Of a stretch of DNA of 64,000 nucleotides, positions 12,857-24,551 are shown piece by piece. The notes below the pieces were generated by a model, which did no database searches, was not told the origin of the DNA, and saw only the letters and a program-made list of their open reading frames with translations. Source of the DNA: Hybos culiciformis (taxonomy: Eukaryota; Arthropoda; Insecta; Diptera; Hybotidae); assembly GCA_964007475.1 (NCBI GenBank), contig OZ023274.1:33118861-33182860 (forward strand). Direction: 5' to 3'. Made by a program: the position numbers and the translations under genes. The number at the start of each line of letters is the position of its first letter. Position 1 is the stretch's first letter.

Positions 12857-14523
12857 CTTTTTTTTTTTTTTTTTTTTTTTTTTTATTAAAGTTACCAAAT
12901 CACTAGGTGGGATACCTTTTATACTAAAGAAGTATGGATTTGGTAATGAGGACAGGAAGTTTAGACGGGATTAAACAGTGGGACAGTTAGTAGGTAATCA
13001 TTTACACTTTTCTTAAAACGGCGCAAGTCGTAAATTAAGCGTCCACCAGCTGTTGGGAACAACTTTAATGGGAGAGCATTCCACATTTTCGAGGTGCGAA
13101 TTAAAAACGAATCACCGAAGCTCGTTCTATCACATCTGGGAATTTTTACGAAATATGGGTGTGAAGTTGAAGCAGTACGTGTTTGGCGTGAAAATACTTG
13201 AAGTTGAGGAAGAAGGGCTTTTACTTCCAGGGAACACGTATCCATTCCAACAAGGTATTTATAAAAAATGGAAAGTGAACCTACATTACGACGGTGGTTG
13301 AGTGATGTTAATGAGCTGGTGGTTTGGTGATTGTTTATCAATCTAATAGCCCTTCTCTGAACTTTGTCCAGGTATTCAAGATGGGTTTTGGGAGCACCAG
13401 CCCATATATGCGAATTGTATTCTAATTTTGGTCGTATGTAGGATTTGTAAATGTTTAAGAGATCAGAGGGGCAAAAGTATTGTTTACATCTTTTTAAAAA
13501 ACCAAGACATTTCGCTGCGTTTTTTGCCGTTTCGAAAATATGAATTTTCCAGCTTAAATCGCAAGTTATTTTCGAACCTAAAATGTCAAGGCTTCCAGAT
13601 TTGGCAATACTTTCTCCTTGAAAGGAAAATTGGGGATCGAAAGTTGACAGCTTTCTAGAAATTAGGCAGCATTGGGTTTTGGATGCGTTGAACTCAACTC
13701 TGTTGAGAAGACCCCATTGTGCAATTTTTGAAAGGTCGTGATTTATGCTACTTTGCAAGAAGTTTCGTTTCGTAGTAACAGCATTGGATGATGCTGATTT
13801 TCTATTAATAAAATCGTAGCTTGCTACCAAATTACTGTCATCGGCGAAGCTGTGGATGGGGTTTAGAGTAGATTGCAGAAGATCATTAATGAAAATTAGA
13901 AAGAGGGTTGGTGAGAGAACACACCCTTGGGGTACACCGGAGTTGATATTGAAAATATGTGACTGGTACCCATCCACAACAGCACGAATAGAACGACCAG
14001 ACAAAAAATTGCTGATCCAATCGACAAAGGCTGATCCAAGACCCATTGATTTAACTTTAGAAATCAGGGCCGAGTGCCACACTCGATCAAAAGCCTTAGC
14101 TATATCCAAAGCAACAACACAAGCCTCACCGGAGTTGTGAAGACTGGTGTTGAGTTTGTCGGACAAATATGTCATCAGATCACCAGTCGATCTATTCGAG
14201 CGAAAACCATATTGCTGGTCACTTAGCAGTTTATTGCTTTCAAGGTATTTTTTAACTTTATTATTAATGAGAGATTCCATTACTTTGGAGAGAATAGAAG
14301 TAAGCGCAATAGGCCTGTAGTTTGAGGGATCGCATTTATCGCCTTTTTTTGGAATAGGCTGCACAACTTTCCACTTGGTGGGGTAAATGCCAAGTGAATA
14401 TGAAAGATAGAAAAGGTTGCGCAGAGGTTTAGCTAGAACAGAGGCAGTATGTTTAAGGACCACAGCCGGAATACCATCGGGGCCAGTTGACTTTTTCACA
14501 TTCAGATTTTTTAGAGCTTTCAA
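12857..14523 (-). mobile_element. 5'-truncated non-LTR retrotransposon (LINE, Jockey/CR1-like)
   Basis: On the minus strand the order is reverse transcriptase frame, a short 3' untranslated region of about 75 bases, then a run of about 28 A (read as T at 12857-12884 on the plus strand). This is a typical LINE 3' end. The 5' end is cut: the apurinic endonuclease and any ORF1 are missing, and similarity begins inside the reverse transcriptase N-terminus. I could not find a convincing target-site duplication. Confidence 0.9.
12961..14523 (-). CDS. Reverse transcriptase of a non-LTR retrotransposon, N-terminally truncated, frame intact
   Basis: A 520-codon uninterrupted frame. Visible reverse transcriptase blocks in order are: KKSTGPDGIP (10-19); PIPKKGD (57-62) with NYRPIALTSILSKVME (68-83); QQYGFRSNRST (103-113); the first catalytic block VALDIAKAFDRVWH with D140 and D146; SGVPQGCVLSPTLF (195-208); and the second catalytic block SFADDSNLV with FADD at 226-229. 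The thumb and C-terminal region ends with HRRNVGSLSIFYKY, RTSKMWNALPLKLFP and a final RRFKKSV, typical of Jockey/CR1-group elements. It would copy element RNA at a nicked target. No stop codon interrupts it, which suggests a fairly recent insertion, but without an endonuclease or promoter it cannot be autonomous. The first Met is only the first in-frame start-like codon; the real protein began further upstream. Confidence 0.93.
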   Translation of the reverse strand: MKALKNLNVKKSTGPDGIPAVVLKHTASVLAKPLRNLFYLSYSLGIYPTKWKVVQPIPKKGDKCDPSNYRPIALTSILSKVMESLINNKVKKYLESNKLLSDQQYGFRSNRSTGDLMTYLSDKLNTSLHNSGEACVVALDIAKAFDRVWHSALISKVKSMGLGSAFVDWISNFLSGRSIRAVVDGYQSHIFNINSGVPQGCVLSPTLFLIFINDLLQSTLNPIHSFADDSNLVASYDFINRKSASSNAVTTKRNFLQSSINHDLSKIAQWGLLNRVEFNASKTQCCLISRKLSTFDPQFSFQGESIAKSGSLDILGSKITCDLSWKIHIFETAKNAAKCLGFLKRCKQYFCPSDLLNIYKSYIRPKLEYNSHIWAGAPKTHLEYLDKVQRRAIRLINNHQTTSSLTSLNHRRNVGSLSIFYKYLVGMDTCSLEVKALLPQLQVFSRQTRTASTSHPYFVKIPRCDRTSFGDSFLIRTSKMWNALPLKLFPTAGGRLIYDLRRFKKSVNDYLLTVPLFNPV

Positions 14524-14746
14524 AACAGCACGTTGCCTAAAGTAAACTCTTCCAAAAGAATAAGAGTACTTGTATAAAATATTTCCCCTTTTTTGTTATT
14601 ACTGCATTGGAATAAGATTGTAGGGTAGATTAGATTGCAAACTTTGATTATACTCTAAAAACAAAAGCCCTTTAGTTTGGTGGCATGAAAATGGGATGAA
14701 AATAATTATTACCTAATACATAAAACTATTCAGAACAAACTTTATA
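14524..14746. other. Short A+T-rich spacer
   Basis: Lies between the truncated LINE and a palindromic element. Nothing else is seen. Confidence 0.4.
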
Positions 14747-15139
14747 CACGGAGAGAAATCCAATCAGATATTATGATTATGACGATTGTACATATGCGTA
14801 AAGCAGTCAGAGAACTCAGCTCTTAATAACTAATCATAAACCGTAAATATTAATCATAAACAATGACTAAGGGTAAAAACAATCATTATGACTGCAAAAT
14901 CATAAATCCTGCAACCCAATAATATCGATTTCATTTCTTACGTCTTAAAAGCGAGTAATGGCTGCTATTTTACATAAGAAAATAAAATTTAAGTTTTTTT
15001 TATTAATTTTTTTTATTTAATTTTTTTTTATTTAATTTTCATTTATTTAATTTTTTTTTATTTTATTTTAATATTTTTTTAATTTATTAAATTTTATTTA
15101 TTATATTTTTATTAAATTTACAATTTTATTTCTTATGTC

Positions 15140-15207
15140 TTCTTCCGGATTCGAACCTGGGTCTTTAGCATTGCAATCCGCCAACACTACCATTCAGCTA
15201 CGGTATT
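15140..15207 (-). ncRNA. tRNA-like sequence with Pol III A and B boxes
   Basis: On the minus strand there is an A-box-like TAGCTGAATGG (15200-15190) and, 33 bases further, a perfect B box GGTTCGAATCC (15157-15147). The block between them resembles an anticodon arm (GCGGATTGCAATGC). The acceptor ends do not pair convincingly, so this is a tRNA-derived or SINE-like head and not a functional tRNA gene. Confidence 0.6.
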
Positions 15208-15257
15208 GAAATTTAAAATGTACATAAAATAGAAAATATAAATTTGGTATACACATT

Positions 15258-15325
15258 TTCTGTGTGGTGTGTTGGCTATTTGTAATGTTAAGGACGCAGG
15301 TTCGAATCCCGAAGAAAGCAAAAAA
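15258..15325 (+). ncRNA. Second tRNA-like sequence, opposite orientation
   Basis: The perfect B box GGTTCGAATCC is at 15299-15309, preceded by GTTGGCTATTTGTAATGTTAAGGACGCA in pieces that match the minus-strand copy at 15140-15207. The A box is degenerate. The two copies point away from each other about the centre of the palindromic element. Confidence 0.5.
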
Positions 15326-15671
15326 ATTTTGGTTTTTTATTTTTTTTTTAGCGACATTACAGAAAATTTCAACTATGTACTATTATTTTAGTAATTAAAG
15401 TAAATAATCTGAATTTTAATCACCGAAAATAAAATAAAAAGTGAAAAAAAAATGTTTTTGTATTAATCATAACTTATGACTAGCATGATTAAGCATCATA
15501 ACTTATGATTTCAGGTAAATCATAAGATAATCACGATGTATAACGTAGTAATTATATGCAAAGATTATTCATCTTGCGCGAAGATTTTTAATCATAGGGC
15601 TATTTTTTCGTTATGATTAGGAGTCTATGACTGATATAATCATTTTGAATGAAAAGGCATTTCTCTGCGTG

Positions 15672-18004
15672 TATAATAATCAAAACTATACTTTCTCAAA
15701 ATGTATATTCAAAATACTACGGTAAGGAAAATTTAAGATAAATGTAAGGAGTAGAGTAGTACATTTTACTTTTAGATTTTGGAAACATTAAGCTGACAAG
15801 TTTATCAATTTTTTTTTATTCCATTTCTTTAACACCAATAATATAATTGGGCCAATCAAAAATTAATACTACATGACATTTTGAAAACGGTTGTTTATCA
15901 AAAAATGAAACATTTCTTGTGAATTTTTTTTTTTAAAGTGGAAGGTTTTCAGGTCAATGAATTTTTCTTTTAAAACACCACATATATTATACGTGTATGA
16001 ATATGAAGTAAAATATTCTTGAATTTTAATCCGTTTACTTATGTAACATAACATTATTTCTATTTTTGGTTTTAATTAATATTTGCTTTTTTTTTTTTTA
16101 GTAATATTTTGTAATCTTAAGAGAACATACATAATATGTTTAATGTACATAATGTACCTACATTATTTTTTTTTGCATTTGTAAAAGTAAAATAATTAAC
16201 AAATTGGGGCATCCACAGAGTGTGTAGGAAATTTATTTTGTAATCGTTCACATTCAGTCGATATGCCAGGATATAGATTATATTCGTGGGAGCTTAATTT
16301 TATTATATTATTATTAATTACAGAAATTTCATTTTAAGTATAGAAAAAACAAACTTAGGATTTTTTGGAATCTGGAATCTGGTTTGTTATTTTGTATTAA
16401 ATTAAGTTTTTCATGCATAAAATTGATCTAGAATAAATTGACTATTTGATAAAAAATCAAAATTCTAATTCCAAAAATCCAAAACATATAGGAGGACTTA
16501 AAATCTTTATTCACCCAATTTAAATTGAAAATAGGGAGGTGGTGAGGCTCTAGATCTTCCCAATATTTTTCCATAATTAATTAACACTTTATAATAAGAG
16601 CCAGCCAGATTGACTGACAATTTAATATTTTAATTGTTTTATACTTTAAATTAATATTAAAAGTAAAACGAAAAAAAAAATTTTTTTTTTTGAAAGAACC
16701 CCGCAAAATATTTGGTACATAATTTACAAAAAAAAAAAAAAGAGTAAAATATTGATAAAAACAACAACAAAAACAAAACAGATGCAATCTTAATTTTCTG
16801 TCTTTAAATCTGACTGTTCACCTACGTACAAATTATTATTATTATTATTATTATTTTTTAATGACAAAAAAAATAAATTATTTATTTTTATGTTTTTTTT
16901 TTGTTTTGTTTTAAATCAGGTAAAAAAAAAAATAATGTCTCTTCTGAAGTTTGCAGATGTTAAGAAGATATGAATTAAAAGTTTCACTTCTGTGTATAAC
17001 TAACTATCTATATATTTCTCGTCGTTCGTGAATAATGTAATAATTTTTTTTGCCTTCTCTTCAATTTTTTTTTTTTTTTTTTAATAATTTGTTTATCAAA
17101 TTTTATACTCGTCATTCATAAATGTCATCGTCCCACTGTGAAATATAACGGTATAATAATAATATAAAATATTATTGAATGAAATTTTATTTTAAATTAT
17201 AATAATGATCAATATAGTTTAATGAAAAATTAAGAAAAAAAAAAAAAAAAACTAAATTATCACGAACGGAAAACAAACAAAAAAGTAAGAAGGTAGTTCA
17301 GTCAAAATATCTTCATTTCAAAATATTTACATTGGTCATGATTTTTTTGTTCTTTTTTTTTTTTTTTTTGTTTATACACATTAAATATAAATTATTTGAT
17401 TATTAAATTTTAATATTTTTGAATTCATTAAAGATTTTTTTTTGTTTTTCTATATGAAATTTTGAAATTTATATTTTAATATTTTATAAATTATATGAAT
17501 ATTGTAATTTTTAAATGTCATTCAAAGCCCATATTGGGGAATCAAATTTTTATTAATGACGTGTTTGATAACAATATGAAGGTAGTGAAATATCAAAACT
17601 AATTTTTAACGTATTATTAATTTTTTTATATATATACTATTTTGAAATTGATATAGAAAAAAAATTTCTAAATTATTATTATTGGAAAATGTATAGAGAA
17701 TAGACCGCGCATAAAATATCTGATAGTTGTTAATTAAGTATATTATCAGCATTGTTCTAAAAAAAGAATTGAAATAAAATAAATGTAGTGAAACTAAGTA
17801 ATGTATTCTTTTGGTTTCTCCAGCAATCTCCTTAAGCATACAGAATCATACGAGTTAAATGTTTATTCAATTTGAGATGACAGTGATATTCAATAAGTCT
17901 GGTTAATAAAAATCAAATCACATTTTTCATATGTACAACTAAATTGTAATAAATTAAATGATGAACTTAATAAATAAATACTATTCTTTATCTTTATTCT
18001 AGGT
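15672..18004. other. A+T-rich intergenic DNA
   Basis: Contains an (ATT)n microsatellite at about 16832-16855 and several poly(T)/poly(A) runs. The open frames here are short and low-complexity. No gene is supported. Confidence 0.5.
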
Positions 18005-18289
18005 TGTAAAAATTCAAACACTTTTGATATTCAAATAAAAAATAATTGTTAAAATACAAAATAATTGTATTTGAAAAGTTCCTTTTTCAATAAAATTATT
18101 TTGTAATCAGTACTTTTCTATATACAATTCCTTTTTGAGAAAAATATTAATGATTTTTTAAATACAATCAATACTTTTCTAAATACAATTCCTTTTTAAG
18201 AAAAGTAATGATTACTTTTTCAAATTCAATTACTCTGTAATCAGTACTATGTAGTATGTTCTCAACACCAAAGTATTTGAATTTTTACA
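18005..18289. mobile_element. 285-bp MITE-like element with internal repeats
   Basis: The left end TGTAAAAATTCAAACACTTT is mirrored at the right end (reversed: TGTAAAAATTCAAATACTTT). The interior repeats blocks such as AATACAATTCCTTTTT and AAGAAAAGTAATGATT about two and a half times. The flanks TCTAGGT and TCTCGGT could be a diverged 7-base target duplication. There is no coding capacity and the family is unknown. Confidence 0.6.
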
Positions 18290-20594
18290 TCTCGGTTCAC
18301 CAAACTATCACTGTATTCATTGAATATATTGTCGAGCGAAGCATTGAAATGTATTTACACTTTATTTTTATCACTGACGTTTCTATGATAAATTAAGAAG
18401 ATATTATCGAAAATTTGGGTATACACCATTCATATACATAGTTCAAAAATATTTCATTGCAACTGTCAATTAAAAATATAATAAATTATTCTTATTTATG
18501 CTTTCATTATTTTTAAACAAAGTAAATGACTCAATTTTTAATGTTTTAATAAGTTTAACACACACAAAAATTAATATCTAATAAAATTTAAATTTATGTT
18601 ATAATTTTTGTCAAAATAAATAAAATGAAAAAGAGACAATAATGCAAATTATTTATGAATACGAAAATACTGTTTGATTAATCAAAACTTTAGTTGTTTT
18701 TTATTCAAGTTAAATTTTCCAATTATTTCCTTTTTTCATTTATGACATTGTGTTATATGTAACACATTCAATATTCTGGGAATAAGTTATATATTTATAA
18801 AATTAAATTAAAATTCAAGAGTTCTAATACAATGAGAAAGAGGAAAATTATATAATTTGGGGTTAGGCGAAATAAATATGAACAAGAAATAAGAGCATTT
18901 AAAAGTTCATACTTATTTTCATTTATTGTCCAGCCTCAACAAAAAGTTCAAATTAATGTAATGAAGTTTTTATATTCGAATACGGCATATAGAAATGAAT
19001 ACAAAAATAATTTTCGAATCCAGAAAATGTCTCAAAAATCAGTCATTATACCTTATGGCAACATTCATAAAAAGCAATTCAACTAAATTGCAAATCAAAA
19101 AATTTTTGGAAAAAATATTGACTTTGAATATTTTTCATCTTGGTTTTCCATGAAATAAATCATTCTAAAAAAGAAAAAAGGGGTCTCAATTAAAGTTTAA
19201 CATGAATTATAAAGTAGTGGCGAGCATAAATTGAATATTTAAAAAAAATTGGTTTAATTAATTAATTAATATTATTATTTTTAAATTTGAGATGCTTACA
19301 TTTAAAGCAAAAAAAAAAAAAAATGATGTTAACATAAATTCTTAGAATGTTTTATCAGATTTTTTTTTTTTTGATTTTTTTAAGTGTCAGTGAACATCAA
19401 TTAATTAATTTTTTGAGTCATCTTTATGTGTTAAATAAATCCTATTTCTTCTTAGAATATTCCATTAATTTGAATAACATTTTATTGAAATCATTGGTTC
19501 TTTCTACAACACACTGTTTTTATTTCAATATATAAAAATTTGTTAAATTTAATAAGGCAAACAGATTGCTATTTTTTATACAATTTTAAACTAAAATCCA
19601 TGAAATTGAGTAGGTAATCGAAGGAGTTGTTATTTTGGAATAGGATAAATTTCTATTTGATTTTAAAATACCTACTTGAAATAAAAAGTTAAGAAGTTAA
19701 CATTTTTTATAATAACCGACATAATGTACTTTATTTTTTATAAGTTACATTTAAAAAGTACATTTTTAGGATGTGTTATATTTAGAAAGTAAATGCGTTG
19801 TGATTTGAACATTTTTTTTAAGAAACAATTTTTTAAAATTTATATTAATTTTTTTATTTTTTTACATATAGATATTTGCTCCTTTCATAAAACCGGGTAA
19901 AATTTTGACAGGTCATCACTTTAAGTATATAAAAATTCTTATAATTTTCTTTTAGTTTTGTTTTTGTAATCATAACAACTGTCACTGGCATTTTTATTGG
20001 TTTAATATACAAAGTTAAGTTATTTTTCTTGTTGTTTTATACCAATACAAATAGTTATGCAAATTGTTTCGTGATCTTTCCAATAAAGTAAAAATATTTT
20101 TTCTTTTTTAAATTAGAATATTTCTGATAAATTTGGAAAATTTTATGATGTTTATGAAATCGTGTTTTACTGTTATCAATATATATAAAATGAATTTGTT
20201 ATGAAAGCTTCAGTTTTTTATTTTTAGTTGAAAAATATTTTTAAGGCTTCATACAGAGAGAAAATCTGAATTATGATTCATTTGCGCAAATACTGTTTTA
20301 AAATTGTATTTTCATGAAATTCATGAATGTATACAATTCTATTTTTAGTCGAAAAGAAGTAACAGAATTTGAGATGATTTTTACCATTGAATCTCAAATT
20401 CATAATAACCCGCCAAAACTTTATACTTTCCGTATTATATACATAGGTTTGTCCCTAGAACAAAAGTAATGTTTTATAATTTTTCTAAAACATAATAATT
20501 ATTTTTTTATTTTTTATTAGTTAACAGGAGTCATTAATTAGACAATATGTTAAGGACGCCATATACATCTCATTCTACCTGATATATATACATA
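18290..20594. other. A+T-rich intergenic DNA
   Basis: No gene or clear repeat. The 62-codon frame at 19347-19535 is hydrophobic, phenylalanine-rich and probably chance. Confidence 0.45.
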
Positions 20595-21259
20595 CACTAG
20601 GTAAAAAGTCTGCGTACGGGCTCGTTTTATAATTTTTTGTTCGACATGTTCCCAGTTTTTGATGTCATTTAAAAGAACTCTATAAAAAAAGTTTTTTTGT
20701 GAAAAAATTTTTTTTTTTCAAAATTTAAAGTTTGAGAAAAAACCCAATTTTTGGAAAAGTCTGCGTACAGCCGTTTTTAATGGGGCGTCTCAGAAATTAA
20801 CTAGTAATGTCATTTGAAAGGCAATTGAATGTAGATAATTTTTCACCATATAATTTTATCCCTACGATTAGGTAAGTGTCAAAAATTGTCTTTAAAAGTC
20901 ATAGAAATAGCTTAGAACCGCTGGAAAATAGGTTAGAATTTCTTGTTTTTATGACTTTAAAAGGCGATTTTTGACACTTTCCCTTATGGTAGGGATAAAA
21001 TTATATGGTGCAAAATTATCTACATTCAATTGCCTTTCAAATCACATTTCTAGTTAATTTCTGAGACGCGGCATTAAAAACGGCTGTACGCAGACTTTTC
21101 CAAAAATTGAGATTTCTCAAAATTTAAATTTTGAAAAAAAAAATTTTTCCCACAAAAAAACTTTTTTTATAGAGTTCTTTTAAATGACATCAAAAACTGG
21201 GAACATGTCGAACAAAAAATAAGAAAACGAGCCCGTACGCAGACTTTTTCTACCTAGTG
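20595..21259. mobile_element. 665-bp full-length palindromic mariner-like MITE
   Basis: The left end CACTAGGTAAAAAGTCTGCG and the reversed right end CACTAGGTAGAAAAAGTCTG begin the same sequence and are flanked by TA on both sides (20593-20594 and 21260-21261). The arms match along almost their whole length to a short centre near 20927. Shared blocks include CTGCGTACGGGCTCG, CGACATGTTCCCAGTTTTTG, AGAACTCTATAAAAAAAG, CTGCGTACAGCCGTTTTTAA, CAATTGAATGTAGATAATTT and ATATAATTTTATCCCTA. The TA duplication and CACTAGG start fit a Tc1/mariner-mobilised element. No transposase is encoded. Confidence 0.93.
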
Positions 21260-21261
21260 TA

Positions 21262-24200
21262 TATGTAGTTGAGCCTTATAGACCCTCTGCCTATTGTACC
21301 ATAAAGAGAAAATCAGAAGATTTAAATTTTAAGGTAAGACTGAGTAAGACAGCGTTTTGAAGCGTAGCTTAAATTCGTGAGTAGCTTTAATTCTCTTTGT
21401 TTTTTAAGAAAGTTTTTACTGATGCTATTAAAACGTGAGATAAATAAATATCTGATTTATCAATGAATTTATTATGCTTTTTAAAAAATAAATTTTAATC
21501 GAAAACAAAATAATATAGAAATGCTTAATATGCAGTTATGAGAGTTCTTAAAGTTTTTTATGAAATCCTTTTCATATTCTTGGTAATTCTTGAAACTTAA
21601 GTTTCTTTTGAGACCCCAATTTTTTTTATTTTCTAAATATATAATATTATTTTTTGGTAACCATCCCCGGAAGAATATTGGAACGACTATTTTACATTTT
21701 TGACTATTTTACATTGTAAAGAATAAAGAATAACAGAAAACTGTTTGTAGAGTTCGGTAGAAATATTGATCATTTATATATTACATCAGCTTCATATTTT
21801 TCAATGACATCGACTCGGAAAATTTAAAATTATTTGGACTGATAAAAATACAAGAGCATGAAGAAGGATTAAGGAAAAGAAAAAAAAAACCCGAAAAAAT
21901 TTTGACCGAATCCTGAAATTATTAAATCAGATAATACATTCAAGAAACTGCAATAAATTTTTGAAAAATAAAGAAAAAAATATTCTTGTTATAATTTAAG
22001 ATGCGTAATTGTTGGTAAATAAACAATTAATTAAATGGGAGAACATTTAGCACAATTAAATAATAAATTAATAAACATATTAAAATACATAAGATTCTTA
22101 TATAAAAAGAAAATAAAATAATCTAAAAAAAACTAAAGTTGTCACAATTTATATTTATATTATTTTATTTTAGATAAAAAAAAAAAAAATTGTCTTAAGA
22201 TGTTTATCGCTTTTTTTAATTTTTTTTTATTTTATTTCATTTTTATATCTCACCCTGATGTCAAGTAAAATCAGCAATTGAGAGGTAAATGACTTAATTT
22301 AATGTTTGTTTATGCAAATATATTATTATTTTTATTTTATTTTATTATTTATTTTTATAGGTATTTATAGTTTGGGTGGGTTATTCTGTTATGGTTTTTT
22401 TTTTGCTTTAATTGTGGCGGGTTCCTAAAACTTTATTATATATATTGAGTATAAGAAAAAACTGGAATTAAAATAAATGATTTTATTCAAGGATAACAAT
22501 TTTAATACTTAACGCAGTTCTAAGAAAATAGTTCAAATCGTAATAAAAATTTATTTGTGATTGGTTCATTCAAGGAATATGGTAATTTTTATCTTAAAAC
22601 CTCAACAGATGATATTAATGACAGAGAACACAAACCACTTCCAAATTAAAAAATTAAAAAATTTAAATAGTATGATCCAAAATGAAAAAAACTGAGCTTT
22701 CCGGCTTGCTTGAAATTTTATTCGCGCTATCAAAAACTAATTTTAATTTTTTTTCAATATTTTGAAGTTTATTTTTTTAACATTTTAATTATTTTTTTCT
22801 TACTATTTCCTTTTTTTTTTCAATAAATTTTCTATTTTTCTTAATATATTTTTAATTTTTATTTAACAAAGGACAACAATTTTTTTTTATACCGATAAAG
22901 AAACTATCGCTCTTGGAATTAAAAAAAAAAAAAAAACAAAAAGCAGCACGGAAATTTTGTGTGTTACCACGACGATTTCATCTAAAGAACTGAAATTGAA
23001 AGTCAATTAAAGATATTTTTCTTTTTATGCATTTTCATAAAATTCTGTTTATGTTTTTTATTTTTATTTTTTTTTTCCAATAAGTGTGCATTATTCATTG
23101 TGAGTCAAGAGATTCAAAAACAAGTTTTAATAAATTGTATATTAAAAAAAAAAAGAAGAGAAAAACAAAGCGAAATATATTCTCATTTGTAGACACAATG
23201 GAAAACCTCTAAGAATATGATAGAATATAAATGAATAGTAAAATAGTTTTCACTCATCTGAAGTACACTAGTAACAAGTGTTAATCCACTATTCAGCATT
23301 CACATCATGAAAAAATGTTTCAATTTGAAAAACTTCAACCAGGAAGAAATATTCAATAACTTTTATAATTTTAGAAAATCCTCCTTAGAACTATTTTATT
23401 TAACTTTGAGTGTTGTTTCTAGAATTCTAGATATTAGACATAATATTCCTTTTCTGTTATTTGAAAAAAAAAAAAAAAGTTTGTACAATTTTCCAATTTC
23501 TGCGATTTTATGCTAAAAAGTTTAAATTTATTTTTTTCAACATTTTCCTATCTATGATATTAAAAGTTTTATATAAATTTGCATATTTTTAGGCTCGCTT
23601 AGTTTTTCTTCTAAAATATTTAAGCTTTTTCCTCGAACTTTTTTCTTAAATTAAGGAATTTTTTGTTTTTAATTTATTATAAGTATTGTATATATGTATT
23701 GTATATGCTTATATTAAAACTTTATAACAGGAAGAGGACTTATTCAACTTGAATGCAACGGTCTAGAAATTCACTAAACCTTTCTAATACTACTGGGTCC
23801 ATATTGAAGGGATAAGCAGAATATTACTAAGGCGATTTCCCATGCCTCAATGGTCATTCTTAGTTTTTTAAGATGCAACAGATTAGATTTAATTAAAATA
23901 ATTTAAGACATTTCGGACGATACAGCTTGCAAAGAAATATACGTATGGCTTATGTCGTCATTCTTTGAAATTATCAAATTTTATGAGAATCATTTAAATA
24001 CTTTATGTATAATTCATAAAATTTTCTAGAACTATCTTGTTAAAGTTATATACATATATTATGCATATTGTAATAAAAATTTGAACAAAAGTTGTAATTT
24101 TAATTCTAAAATAATTTTTTTTTTTTAAATAAATTTTAACAATTATATAATACATACATACTATATATTTGCTTCAGCTTTATATAGAAGGATTAAAGTA

Positions 24201-24388
24201 TAATAAATTAAAATTCTACTTAAATATGTCGGAAAAATAGTTGCCTAAATATGCCAGATACGTGTGTTCAGATACTTTTTAGAGCTTAAGCAACGAAAAT
24301 TTTAACTTTTAGAAGTTAAAAAACCTACTGTACTTGTAAAACCTTTTATAATAATGTGATAATATAAATGAAGCACAATAAATTAAAG
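21262..24388. other. A+T-rich intergenic DNA
   Basis: No gene supported. A slightly less A+T-rich patch at 23730-23880 has a 22-codon minus-strand frame (about 23802-23734) with no family resemblance. The frame at 23307-23516 is low-complexity. Confidence 0.4.
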
Positions 24389-24551
24389 CAGGCATGTGCA
24401 ACTCAATTGCGTGCCAGAGCCACTGAATAAATTTCGTACCTCGACATGAGCCACATAAAAAACGAATGAATAAAATAATAATGGTTTATTGGTTTTGATT
24501 TAATTTAGAATTTGTACTAGTAATTTAATTTAAAAATTGCAACATAAATGT

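Larger units (their letters stand above)
14747..15671. mobile_element. 925-bp palindromic MITE with tRNA-like sequences in its arms
   Basis: The left end CACGGAGAGAAAT and the reversed right end CACGCAGAGAAAT are both preceded by TATA (14743-14746; 15672-15675 on the other side), consistent with a TA target duplication. The arms share degenerate ATCATAA / TTATGAT motifs. Near the centre each arm carries a tRNA-like block, one on each strand. It has no coding capacity. It could be a mariner-like foldback that captured a tRNA-derived SINE, or a tRNA-related element that became palindromic. Confidence 0.72.

Noticed and set aside
12698..12889. 63-codon plus-strand frame
   Set aside because: It ends in a poly-F tract encoded by the LINE poly(A) tail read on the opposite strand.
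13053..14140. Plus-strand frames of 76-94 codons
   Set aside because: They are antisense to the intact LINE reverse transcriptase.
16832..16855. Candidate CRISPR-like spacing in ATT repeats
   Set aside because: It is a plain trinucleotide microsatellite; no direct repeats with unique spacers occur anywhere in the window.
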